From contig OY744468.1 of the NCBI GenBank assembly GCA_963556145.1, positions 5,146,001 through 5,210,000 of the forward strand: DNA of 64,000 bases, given 5' to 3'. Within the stretch, counting starts at the first letter, position 1. Every line of letters starts with the position of its first letter. The translations under genes were made by a program, and so were the position numbers. Positions 54,861-64,000 of this stretch are shown here, piece after piece. Source of the stretch: Hygrocybe punicea. Taxonomy: Eukaryota > Basidiomycota > Agaricomycetes > Agaricales > Hygrophoraceae. The notes under the pieces are model-generated. The model ran no database searches. It was not told where the DNA came from and saw only the letters and a program-made list of their open reading frames with translations.

Positions 54861-56540
54861 TTAAAAGTTAATATTAGACGTACTACTCGGAGATACGTCC
54901 ATTGCACTTGCAGAAGTGGTTGCGAAGGACACAAAGTCCTTGAATAGTTGTGCTCGAAATTCCGCCTCACCGATTACCATTCCAATTGCACCAATATATC
55001 GCTCCCACTCGCCTTGGAACAGTGCGCCCTGGATAACCTTGACAGGTTTCATGTTACTACCCACCTTTGGTTCGTCCAGGTAACAGGATTCCACCATGAT
55101 GACAGATGTGAAGATAGTTGGATCGCCTCCTCCAACAGCATGGAAGAAGTTTCGCCCAAATCCACCTGTAGAGATTCGGGCTGGATCATCACGAGAAAGA
55201 TTCGAATATTTGCCAGAGCGAATGAAAGTGATGGCAGAAAACAACAAACTGCATTATACGAAATTTAATCACTATAATCATTCTGAAGATATCGAAACAA
55301 CTGACTCTCTGTTGATCTTATAAACGTTGGAAAGGATTTGGCTAAACTCCGGATTGCCATTTCCAATGGCACTGGACCAAGATACCATTGCCGCCGCCCT
55401 GAATTCGCTTCAGTATATCATGGATATATTGAATGAAGTACATATACATACTTGATGTTTACACACTCCTGATAGGTATCGATAAGCTGTGCATCTCGAT
55501 TTCCAATATTGGACTCATCGACATCCGGAGATGGTAAACTTAATACAGGATGTTCATCATGAAAAGATCATGTTAAGACTAGGTCAAACGCACCTGGTGA
55601 TCTGGTGCTGAAAATAATTCACCTCTCCATCATTGCTACTAGACTCTTTGTTATCATCACTGTCACCAACCACCGCAGTCTTGGTAAAGGTAGATGTCGT
55701 AGCTTTGGAGGTGCTGACATCATTCACATGTAAGGAACGCGCATACCAATGCATAGATAATTTCACAATACATACCGGAACACATCATCAGACCTCTTGG
55801 TCAAACCGAATTTGACCTTGGTACGAATCCTAGAATGTCCAGCATAAGCTAGATGTCATCAAAGGCGGACAAGTCAACTCACTTGGAATCGCCGCCTTCA
55901 TCATCATCAGCGTTTTCAAGGTCATCCAATTTATGATGACTGGATTTCTGCTTCTTGGAGGGAGAATATGTATCACTAACGATGAGAACTGAATGATGAA
56001 CAAGACAGATAGATAATAACATGATATTTACACATCATTGTCGATGTCTATAATATTGGGCGATGGTGAAAGATAGCGTCGTTTTCCTCTGGAAAAAAAA
56101 GAAAAGCAATTAGCATCATAAGACATACATGTCATATTAAATGACTTACTTCGCTTTGGTTTCGGACAATTTCTTGGTAGGCCTAATTAACGGAATATAT
56201 TAACAAAGCAAAGTAGAAATGAAGAATTCTACAAACATTTTAGACGCTTTGGAAACTACAACACTGCCAATGCTTCGAATGCTAATAATATCATCCTCTG
56301 CCTCCGATAGAGCGACACTGTCCAAACGTTAGGAGAATGTAACACAATTCATATGTGAGTACATACACATCATCATCGACCCATTTGGCAGCAGCATGTT
56401 TCCCCTTCTTCCCCACTGCCACACGCCTGGTATTTAAACGGATCAGTGACGGAACAGACAGGAAACATATGAGGTTACATAGGAGCCCTCGATCTGAGCT
56501 TTGAATTCGGTTTAGCGGTTGCAGACTTCTTGGGAGGCAT
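54861..56540 (-). CDS. Hypothetical multi-exon gene with conserved C-terminal domain
   Basis: Not recognised by name. The start MPPKKSATAKPNSKLRSRAPM (56540) is basic. Many short exons follow with introns of about 50 nt: VAVGKKGKHAAAKWVDDD, AEDDIISIRSIGSVVVSKASK, RPTKKLSETKAK, SSHHKLDDLENADDDEGG. The last large exon (about 55240-54861) has RDDPARISTGGFGRNFFHAVGGGDPTIFTSVIMVESCYLD and GALFQGEWERYIGAIGMVIGEAEFRAQLF. The C-terminal part looks globular and resembles hypothetical proteins I have seen repeatedly in agarics. The basic disordered N-terminus suggests a nuclear protein. Exact middle exons are uncertain. It is transcribed away from the gene at 57091. Confidence 0.5.
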
Positions 56541-56699
56541 TGAAACAAGAGGAACTAACGCATAGCTGAATGTTTCCTCGACTTTAAATCCACCTGTGTG
56601 GAGGATGAACAATAGGACATATCACATCCCGATGACCAATCACCTGATATGCTGGTGTATGCTACAACACCACAAATATGGAACCTTTTGAGTGGAAGA

Positions 56700-57075
56700 A
56701 ATGATGGATGGATGTGTTATCAAAGCCGGGATAACCGGGATTCATGAAAACCGGATATCGTTGACTAAAGGAAATGAAGGATTAACATGTGATCAATGTC
56801 ATGGTGGCCGGGTCTCAATAAACGCGGAATATCTTGAGCGGGCGGAGGGTGCGTTAGCTCCTAATCAATGTCGGGATAACCGGGTCTCAATAAACCGGAA
56901 ACAGTCTGAGCAGGAGAAATGATGGATAGGCTGTTAACCAATGCCAGGATGACCGGACTTCGATGAAACAGCAACCTCTTTGGCGAAAGAAATGATGGAT
57001 GAGCTCGATCAATGCTGGGATGACTAAGTTCGTTCATAAATAGAAATTCGCTAACCAAAAGGAGATATTGCCAGT
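56700..57075. repeat. Degenerate 72-bp tandem repeat
   Basis: Five diverged units begin with GATCAATGTCGGGATAACCGG-like sequence at about 56720, 56795, 56867, 56940 and 57011. They fill the intergenic space between the divergent genes at 54861-56540 and 57091-58543. No coding frame crosses more than one unit. Confidence 0.6.
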
Positions 57076-57090
57076 TCGATACATATCGGC

Positions 57091-58543
57091 TTGGCTGACA
57101 AATACAATCAAATCGGTACAGGGGCTACAACAACAAAAGGATCAAGATATTGCGGCACCGTAGCTGGCTGTGCAAACGTATTCTGTTTCAAACGTAAATG
57201 CAGAAACGCTAAACGACATCCACACAATACCTATAATCAGAAGATTGAGAATGAAAATGTCACATGTGTATTTTGTGCTGAAGCATGTGATCAGGATATA
57301 ATCGTACATTCCGAGAAAAGTATTTCTCTATATCAATCAACTTTTTCTTCCATATTCAATGATGGACGACCATTATAATTTTGCAGACGCATGTGAGCCA
57401 TACATACGCATACATTCACTCATCCCTGATATGACATTGACAGCCAAATACTTGGAAAGCCTCATAGCCACACGATTAAATGACGATGATACTCAACTAG
57501 CGAATTCCGCAAATGTCAGTAATCACACTGAAAAGATTATCATGTTGATCATATGCACAGATTTCGAATGTCAATGTCATACATAACAATTGCCCAAACT
57601 GCTGGAGATTTACATTGCCGGCGACAGATACAACGGAACCAGAAGAATTGGTCTTAAGCCTGCAAGCAATATTGGCAAAGAAGGATCTACCACCCATCAC
57701 AACAATGTAAGGGTAATATATCTTATATTACAAGAATACTTTATAGAACTCCAATAGTCCACCCGAACGCCAAATCCCATTTATCTGTCAAAGCGTTATC
57801 GTTACAGGTCTTAATACCACAGGCTTCAATTCCTTTATCGATAACCTTCATATTCTGCATCGGAAGCTAGCTCGTTATTTCCCCGAACGTGCCATACAGG
57901 ACTTTATGCCAGCTACCTACATGGAATACACCGCATTAGCAATAGGAACCCGATATTTTACTGATCGCAGATCCAATGACACCTCCCGTGAAATCCCATT
58001 CGACCACAATGTTGATCCCAAAGGCATCCTAACGTCCATGGCCAATGCAAGATATTTCCATGGAATGGACAACCGGGTCCTTTATTTCAAGTTGGAGTCA
58101 AGTGGGAATCGATCTCAGTGAGTGTTTGATCATTATGATACAAATACCCAGATTAAAAGAAAAAACATATTAGCTTTGTGCCTGGAAATCCTATTTGCTT
58201 CAGAGTTGGTGATATCGTTGAGGTTCAATTCACCGTATCGGCGGTTCCTGTGAGGGGAGACAAGTTCAAGATGATTTTATGCCTGCAATCATTGGCGTTG
58301 GTTGAAAGTGACTTTACAGAGGTATCGTTCATATCTTTGCTGTAATTCAGATGTCCACTAATTTGTACACTCTCTCAGGATGCGGCCATGAATCGAAAGA
58401 ACACAAATGTATACGCTCCCACTCCATTATCCAGAATTTCAATCAAACGCAGAGTAGGCTACGACTATCTAGACGATAATGTGGATGATATCGTGGAGAC
58501 AAGGAGGTGTCTCAAAAATATGAATATCGATCAAAGGGATTAA
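57091..58543 (+). CDS. Hypothetical multi-exon gene, divergent partner of 54861-56540
   Basis: Not recognised by name. The 3' exons are clear: 57808-58117, 58174-58321 and 58379-58543 join in frame (GT..AG introns of 56-57 nt) to give FNSFIDNLHILHRKLARYF, YMEYTALAIGTRYFTD, FDHNVDPKGILTSMANARYFHGMDN and PICFRVGDIVEVQFTVSAVPVRGDKFKMILCLQSLAL. The GDIVEVQ...KMILxLxSLAL segment looks like a small beta-barrel and I recall it from hypothetical agaric proteins. 5' exons include 57359 onward (DHYNFADACEPYIRIHSLIPDM) and perhaps Cys-rich 57091 onward. The number of 5' exons is uncertain. Confidence 0.5.
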
Positions 58544-59389
58544 TGGGGTATATGTATTCTGTTCCAACATCCACAGGCCTTTGGTATTTGTATCTATGAA
58601 GACTATATTTTGTACTACCACCAAAATTTTTGTAATACTTACTGTGCCGAGATTTTTGTAATAGGATGTTAAAGTATTCCTCACAGTAGTTTAAAACATT
58701 TGTAGAAGTCCATCAAAGGAACGTGGAATATACTTGAAAGAATTTGTTGGAGTGCTTCTTCAGGTATTTGTAATACCGCAAGAGATTTGTAGCAGTTTTC
58801 AAAAATTGTACAGGTTCATGGGTTTTGTTATGCAGCTTATATAGATGTGTAGTAGTACTTAAAACCTTTGTGGTACTCCTCATTAACATGTCATGCCTTC
58901 AGGTTTTTGTAATATTCTATTATACAGACGATGTCGGCAGGCGAAAATCCGAAAATCCCATTGTACATGGCTTGTCAGATATATGTCAAGTAGGGAGTTG
59001 TATAATGGTCACAGAACATGCATACCAGCATCCAAACATATGACAAACCATATTTAAAACTGTTAGTGCAGCGGCATCCTTATTAAAATTGTTTGTTGCT
59101 GAATCTTATCACCAATTGTATGAGAATGCATTCTATATGGGATTTGGGCAGCAACATCTTTTTGAGAATTGTTGTGGTTTGCCGAACGGTTGACGAACAG
59201 GTCATGGAAGCACCATTTGGCAGATTCTCATTAAGCACAAGTACACTAATGCATGGTAAATGGCTTGGTGAACGATTGCAAAATGGGTATTGCTCCGTAT
59301 GCAGTACTATTGCGCAATTATTGCTGGATAATATAATCCAATGTATTATGCCTGGTATTTGGGCAGGAACATTTTTTTTGAAGTTGTGG

Positions 59390-59432
59390 CTTGCCGAACG
59401 GTTGACGAACGAATCGAACGCCGTTCGGCAAG
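59390..59432. repeat. 43-bp palindrome repeat, intact copy
   Basis: CTTGCCGAACGG and CCGTTCGGCAAG are perfect 12-bp inverted repeats around TTGACGAACGAATCGAACG. It is GC-rich in AT-rich surroundings and an exact copy (inverted) lies at 59645-59687. Confidence 0.85.
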
Positions 59433-59644
59433 TGCTTGTTAAGTCATATAAATATGTGTTAATTCCAAAATCTTGTCTTACATGTCTTATGGGTTATCAC
59501 ACACCTGGGCGAAGATTTACAGCAATCATTGTGTCGATGGTACTGTATACTAAGCAATACACATTTGACAAGTATCTACTCAGACATGTAAGACAAGACT
59601 TAGGCATTAATATATTTGTGACTGCTTAGATGGCTTTACAAGCA

Positions 59645-59687
59645 CTTGCCGAACGGCGTTCGATTCGTTCGTCAACCGTTCGGCAAG
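59645..59687. repeat. 43-bp palindrome repeat, intact inverted copy
   Basis: Reverse complement of the copy at 59390-59432. The flanks (AAGCACTTGCC ... CCACAACAACT) are also inverted, so the whole repeat was copied, not the hairpin alone. Confidence 0.85.
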
Positions 59688-59899
59688 CCACAACAACTGT
59701 AAAAAAAATGTTGCAATGTATTATGCCTGGTATTTGGGTTGACACACACTTAACTTTCAAACGATCCGGACCGATCAACAAGGCATTGTCGGTTTTCTTT
59801 GTTATTGCTACAATAGTTGCTTAGTATCGTTTTATAGGCTATTTTAAAATTATGTACAATAAAGAGTAAAGCTGACATTGTGATGGAATTTCCAGTTGT

Positions 59900-60244
59900 T
59901 TACTCCTGCTTCAATTTCCATACAGCAATGAGGAACCCTAAGACAAACGCCAGGACCATCACGATAACACTATCGGGAAGCGTCAACCGTGGTCTTGGAA
60001 TGTTTGTTACGACATACCTCTCGATCTCTTGTTGCAAAGCCCTTTCACGCCGTTGCGCCGCCTTTCGCAATCTTCTTTCCCGCCTCGCCTCGGAACGGTC
60101 ATTTGATAATTCGGTGATTGCTAAAAATATGTTAATACGATGCCATAAATGGTTAGTAAACTTACTTATGTTTATCTGATCACCCGCAATGTTGTTCAGG
60201 TTGCACCGAGTGAGTTTAGAACGTTTGGCTTGCCCGAAGAACAT
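59900..60244 (-). CDS. Small tail-anchored protein with GDQIN motif
   Basis: Exons 60244-60166 and 60120-59900 (intron 45 nt, GTAAGT...TTTAG) join in frame to 99 residues. The N-terminus MFFGQAKRSKL, CNLNNIAGDQINI is followed by a charged helix rich in Arg/Glu (SNDRSEARRERRLRKAAQRRERALQQEIERY) and one C-terminal membrane span (DSVIVMVLAFVLGFLIAVWKLKQE). That order fits a tail-anchored membrane protein. A decayed paralogue with the same intron phase is at 50790-51135. N-x-I-x-GDQ resembles short N-terminal motifs I recall in many agaric NLR-like and hypothetical proteins; a signalling role is speculative. Confidence 0.6.
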   Translation of the reverse strand: MFFGQAKRSKLTRCNLNNIAGDQINISKFTNHLWHRINIFLAITELSNDRSEARRERRLRKAAQRRERALQQEIERYVVTNIPRPRLTLPDSVIVMVLAFVLGFLIAVWKLKQE

Positions 60245-61089
60245 AATACTGGGTTGAGATGATATAAAGTGTAAATCGAGAAAATGTCTAAAGACTACAG
60301 ATTGAAATTACACAAAAACGATTGAAATTACACAGAAACAATTGTAATTACACAGAAACAATTGTAATTACACAGAAAAGATCAGGCTCTCAGGATTCGT
60401 GCTACATCTGATGTTACACTACATTTGAACGCTCTCCTGATCATAATATTTGCCTGTCTATGCAGTGAATGCCAGAAAATACTGTTCAAGATGTTTTCAG
60501 CGGGCCAATCCAATATGAATAACAATGCTAAGTCCTGAAACAACATCTACATAGCTAACTTAACAATATTCTGCTTGTCCAATAGGCATTCATTCATGTG
60601 TATCAGCTACAATAGGTGAATATTGTTATGTCTATCATTTATAACCCATATAAAGTATAATTCCAACATTAGCATTCCTCTTGATATTCATATTGATGGC
60701 ACTAGATGACATATCAAAGATCAGGATAATAATATTTATTTATGGCAAATCCAACGGATTTCTCTTGACATGCCCTTGCATGAGATAGTTGAGAAAAATT
60801 TCACTGAGATGGTTGAAAACACTTCAAACCTACCAAATATCGCTCGACATGCATTTGTCAAGCAATTAAATCTTGATTCACCATACTTTACCTATTGTAA
60901 GCACATTACCTGTTATATGTTATTGTCACGTGACCTGGTTCCGATCATTATATAGTCAGCAACTTTAACTTAAACTTGGATAACACACTTCCTCGTGACC
61001 AACTCCAGCAACAAATACCCATATCTGGTACCTTTCATAGTTCACATTATCAAATCATTTACACACCTTCATTTCTGTAGTTTTGAAAT
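60245..61089. other. AT-rich region with a 20-bp tandem repeat
   Basis: A 20-bp unit of the form AAATTACACAGAAACRATTG is repeated four times at 60302-60378. A 61-codon plus-strand frame at 60770-60955 (HEIVEKNFTEMVENTSNLP) has no support beyond being open. Confidence 0.45.
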
Positions 61090-62211
61090 ATGCCTAGAGC
61101 TCAGGAATTTGGCTACGAAGTTTGTGCCCATATCTGTCCAGGACGAAAATGCACATCAGTACAGACACGAACCATCCTTTGGAACAAAGAAGGGAGCTCC
61201 TGTCAGCAACATTGTGGATCAGCATTGAAACACCCGAATTGTATCTCATCTGGAATCTGCCCACAGTCTGTGTGTCTTGGCCGGAGGTTCATAGAGAACT
61301 CTCAAGGCATCCGAAATCCTACGGATGAGGAGCATTCGCTATTGCCACCATCCCGCTCACCATCTCCCTCCGATGTCAAAATGGATTATACCCCAATGAA
61401 TACAATAGCGCCAACTGCAAACGACAACTGAGTCTTCCGAATTATCTTTGTTCTTGATCCTACGACATGCATTGTTAGCAAAGCTGCTGCAACAAACGAC
61501 CTGGCGTTTGTTACAACCACAATATCAAAGAAGGAATACGATACCATTTCACACCTTGAAGGGTTTATACATAGCATCAAGAACCACAAGTCTCGTTATG
61601 GGGTTTGCATTCAGGAATGGGTATGTACTTTGCCTTGGTGATCTACACAAGTTTATACGTGATGCAATCTATAATCAATAGGTTTATGTGGCCATGCGAA
61701 TGCAGCATTGGCAATGTGATGATCTCAGTACACCAGCACAACGATTCCAGGTTAAATACATGTTTTGGCCAGAATTCCATCATGCGATGCTCCAATACAA
61801 TCGAAAAAACGAAACATGGGAAAAGTTCAAATCAGCCAATTGTGTCTTTGGTGGAGTTGACATGGGAATGTCATACATGTGAGGGTTTAAATAATTGCCA
61901 TCCGGTCTTTGATTGATGGAAGAGTTTATAGCGGTAATCAATATGGTATAACGCTGGAAAATGTGTCAAGCTTCCTGGCTGGAATCGAGGAGCTTTGTCG
62001 AACGGTCCATGTGTGGCCACCACCAAAACAAATGAATACCATTCATCTGAAATGGACGCAGATGCAGAACCTGCTCCACATAGCCCTTATGAAGACAAAC
62101 ACAATACGCTGTTTTGCGTGGGAAGTGTTTGAACAAATCCACACCAAGGGTTTCCGGAGTGCGTCGTTGATCGGGAAATTACCTTGTTGTCCTTTGGAAA
62201 CAAGGATTTAG
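61090..62211 (+). pseudogene. Fragments of a Cys-rich hypothetical gene
   Basis: Plus-strand open pieces may be exons of one gene: 61090-61431 is Cys-rich (CAHICPGRKC, CQQHCGS, CISSGICPQSVCLG); 61688-61882 encodes VKYMFWPEFHHAMLQYNRKNETWEKF; 61909-62211 encodes DGRVYSGNQYGITLENVSSFLAGIEELCRTVHVW. I see no conserved motif and only weak splice sites, so this may be a decayed gene or separate fragments. Confidence 0.3.
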
Positions 62212-63029
62212 CTCTTCTATAACTCTGGGTTATTCCTGTTGGGTGGTGGGGTTGTGGTGTGAATCCTTTCAAAGGTTAGCTTTGAGGGATACAACAAATA
62301 CTTAACAATAATATAAGTCAGATGTATGACTTATAGAGGATGAGTGAACAGTGAGGTCTTCCCTACTAAAGGTAAAGACTTTGAGTGACAAGAGGTATGC
62401 AAGAGTATAAGCGGATAATAACTCAAGCAAGTATGAACAGTGTAAGATGAACAAGTGTACAACAGTCAAGTATACAAGTAGCAAGTATACAATGAGCAGA
62501 GGTACAATAGAGATGAGCGATAGATTATGGACGATGGGTGATAGACAATGGGCGATGGGCGATGTAACAGTAGATGTCAAACAAAAGGGAGGTGTGACAA
62601 AATACTATGTACAGAATGAATGAACTGAACAATAGGCAAGTAGAATTGATAATCAAGATATCGGACTTTATTCCGAAGCTTCAAACGCACATTGGCTACT
62701 AGTGCAGAATAAAGTACTGGGATATCTTTGGTGATGATCAATAGAACTTGAAAGAAAATGAATGTGACTGTACTACGTGACAGAACACAAAGAATATATA
62801 TCAAACAAGTAATAAGGGAGTATCAATATAACTGCAATTGATATCCTTAAACAAATGAATGATGACTTGAACTGCAATTGGTATTTGAAGTACTACTACA
62901 CAAGTAATACAAACAAACACAGAGGGGTGAATCAGAATCTGGGAGAGGGACTGTCCTGTGACTGGGCCTGTCAGATTAGGTGACTGAGCCATCTCCAGCA
63001 GAAACTGGGCTCTATATATACCTATTCTA
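62212..63029. other. Region with simple AAGTATACAAGT/GATGGGCGATG words, no gene
   Basis: Short degenerate tandem words (CAAGTATACAAGTAGCAAGTATACAA at 62466-62492; GGACGATGGGTGATAGACAATGGGCGATGGGCGATG at 62530-62565) occur. The hydrophobic minus-strand frames here have no recognisable features. Confidence 0.4.
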
Positions 63030-63400
63030 CAGCAGGAGTCATACTGAGTCATAGAATGGCATATGAAATGGAGAGCATAGGATATGACTCATAGGGAGTC
63101 ATATAGAGGAGAGGCATAGGTTTATGACTCATAAGGAGTCATAATGATGAAAGGCATGGGGGGTTATGACTCATAAGGAGTCATAAGAAAGGAAGGCATG
63201 GGTTTGTGACTCATACAGAGTCAATTAATGAGTCACATAGGTATTATAATCAAAGGAGGGGGCATAATGAGTCAGAAATAGTCATAATTAGTCATGGGTG
63301 GTCATAATGAGTCATGGGGGGTCATGAGTATGTCATAAGGGTCATAATTTGTCATGGATAGACCAATGAGTCACATTTGATGGGAGTGAGTCATGTTGCT
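63030..63400. repeat. Short tandem repeats with TGACTCAT/GAGTCAT motifs
   Basis: Four to five units of about 50-60 bp contain TGACTCATAAGGAGTCAT, a near-palindrome with TGACTCA at one end and its complement at the other, then a looser run of GTCATAATGAGTCATGG words up to 63400. Confidence 0.7.
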
Positions 63401-63499
63401 GGTCCAATCTTGGGTGTGTGAATCAAAGGCAAGGGCTGTGCCAGGCTATGCTTCTAGAATCATCTTCCTGAGGCTGTGCTTCTTGATCAATTGATGCCA

Positions 63500-63865
63500 T
63501 GCCATGTGTGTATCCTTATCAGTTAAGAAAAAGATAAGATCTGGGCTGGGCTGTATTTGATCAATTGATATGAAATGTGATGTGCTTCTTGATCAGGGAA
63601 TGATGGGTGGCATGTGTTATCTCTATGATTGGAGATAAGGATGTGGCTGTGCTTCTTGTGCTTCTTTGGCCTCTGATAAGATGTTTTGGGGGCCTTATCA
63701 GTTAAGATAAGGGTATTCCTTCATTTCTTCTGCGTTTTCTTGCATGTCCCTTCTGTAGATAAGGGTTTCCTTGCATGTCCCTTGTATAGATAAGGGTTTC
63801 ATGTATGTCCTATGTGCAGATAAGGATTTCCTGTGTGTCCTATATGCAGATAAGGGTATTCCTTT
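63500..63865. repeat. Cluster of GATAAG motifs in degenerate 36-40-bp repeats
   Basis: About ten GATAAG or CTTATC sites occur in 370 bp, the last five in tandem units of the form AGATAAGGGTTTCCTTGCATGTCCC. The region continues to the window edge without a gene. Confidence 0.65.
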
Positions 63866-64000
63866 CTACTCCATATGCAGATGGGGGCATTCCAGTATGA
63901 ATGGTCCTTGTAATGTGATGTGTGCTGTAGGGATGGTGACTAGTGACAGCATATTACTATGTTTTGATCCGAATCCTGTTTGGATCATGACATTCGCACA

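Larger units (their letters stand above)
58544..59899. other. Repeat region with 43-bp palindrome copies
   Basis: 58560-58930 has TTTGTAATA/TTTGTAGTA words repeated about every 40-50 bp. Palindrome copies lie at 59172 (half), 59390-59432 and 59645-59687. The 178-codon frame at 59093-59629 runs through these repeats and is not a gene I can support. Confidence 0.5.

Noticed and set aside
59093..59629. 178-codon plus-strand frame
   Set aside because: It runs through the dispersed palindrome repeats and their flanks; no evidence of a gene.
62302..63052. Minus-strand hydrophobic frames near the right end
   Set aside because: They overlap short tandem words, are under 100 codons and have no recognisable features.

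Overview
The window looks like a piece of an agaricomycete (mushroom-forming basidiomycete) genome. The host genes have many very short introns (about 45-75 nt, with GTRAGT-like donors). They are recognisable as fungal housekeeping or regulatory genes: a DHHC palmitoyltransferase, the kinetochore protein DSN1/Mis13 and a CRZ1-like C2H2 factor. The rest is dominated by nested transposable elements of kinds common in such genomes.

Layout. 1-11275: a LINE-type gag ORF on the minus strand, cut in two by a 9.8-kb Ty3/gypsy LTR retrotransposon (1357-11137). The retrotransposon carries gag, protease, RT/RNase H and integrase, plus a spliced antisense accessory gene with a Zn2Cys6-like cysteine pattern (8782-10183). 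11276-19070: a repeat-only stretch with a 1.2-kb palindromic TA-flanked MITE, a larger fold-back element, and two hAT-like non-autonomous elements with perfect 8-bp target duplications (14632-15874 and 17282-18347). 19131-32657: the gene-rich core, in order the DHHC palmitoyltransferase (-), DSN1 (-), a decayed AT-hook/zinc gene (-), two tandem paralogues of unknown function (+) and the CRZ1-like factor (+). 32658-37378: a MITE, the tail of a DUF6532-like gene and a tRNA-derived SINE. 37379 to about 46800: a decayed Helitron on the minus strand (Rep, PIF1-type helicase, C-terminal ubiquitin-protease-like domain) that carries two MITE insertions of its own. 47340-60244: AT-rich accessory DNA with dispersed and tandem copies of a GC-rich 43-bp palindrome, three multi-exon genes I do not recognise, two copies of a small tail-anchored protein gene, and a third, composite hAT-like element (52606-54762). 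60245-64000: gene fragments and short tandem repeats, ending in clusters of TGACTCA and GATAAG motifs.

The host genes do not form a pathway. The coherent story is one of transposon layering. Target-site duplications and interrupted reading frames give insertion order: Ty3 into LINE, hAT into fold-back, hAT into MITE, MITEs into Helitron. Premature stops in the Ty3 and Helitron coding frames are almost all explained by C-to-T changes (CGA to TGA, CAA to TAA, CAG to TAG), which suggests cytosine-deamination decay. The least explained signals are the antisense gene in the Ty3 element, a double-palindrome module shared by the three hAT-like elements, the 43-bp hairpin repeat, and the GDQIN-motif tail-anchored protein pair. 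All product calls come from reading translated sequence; no database search was possible.
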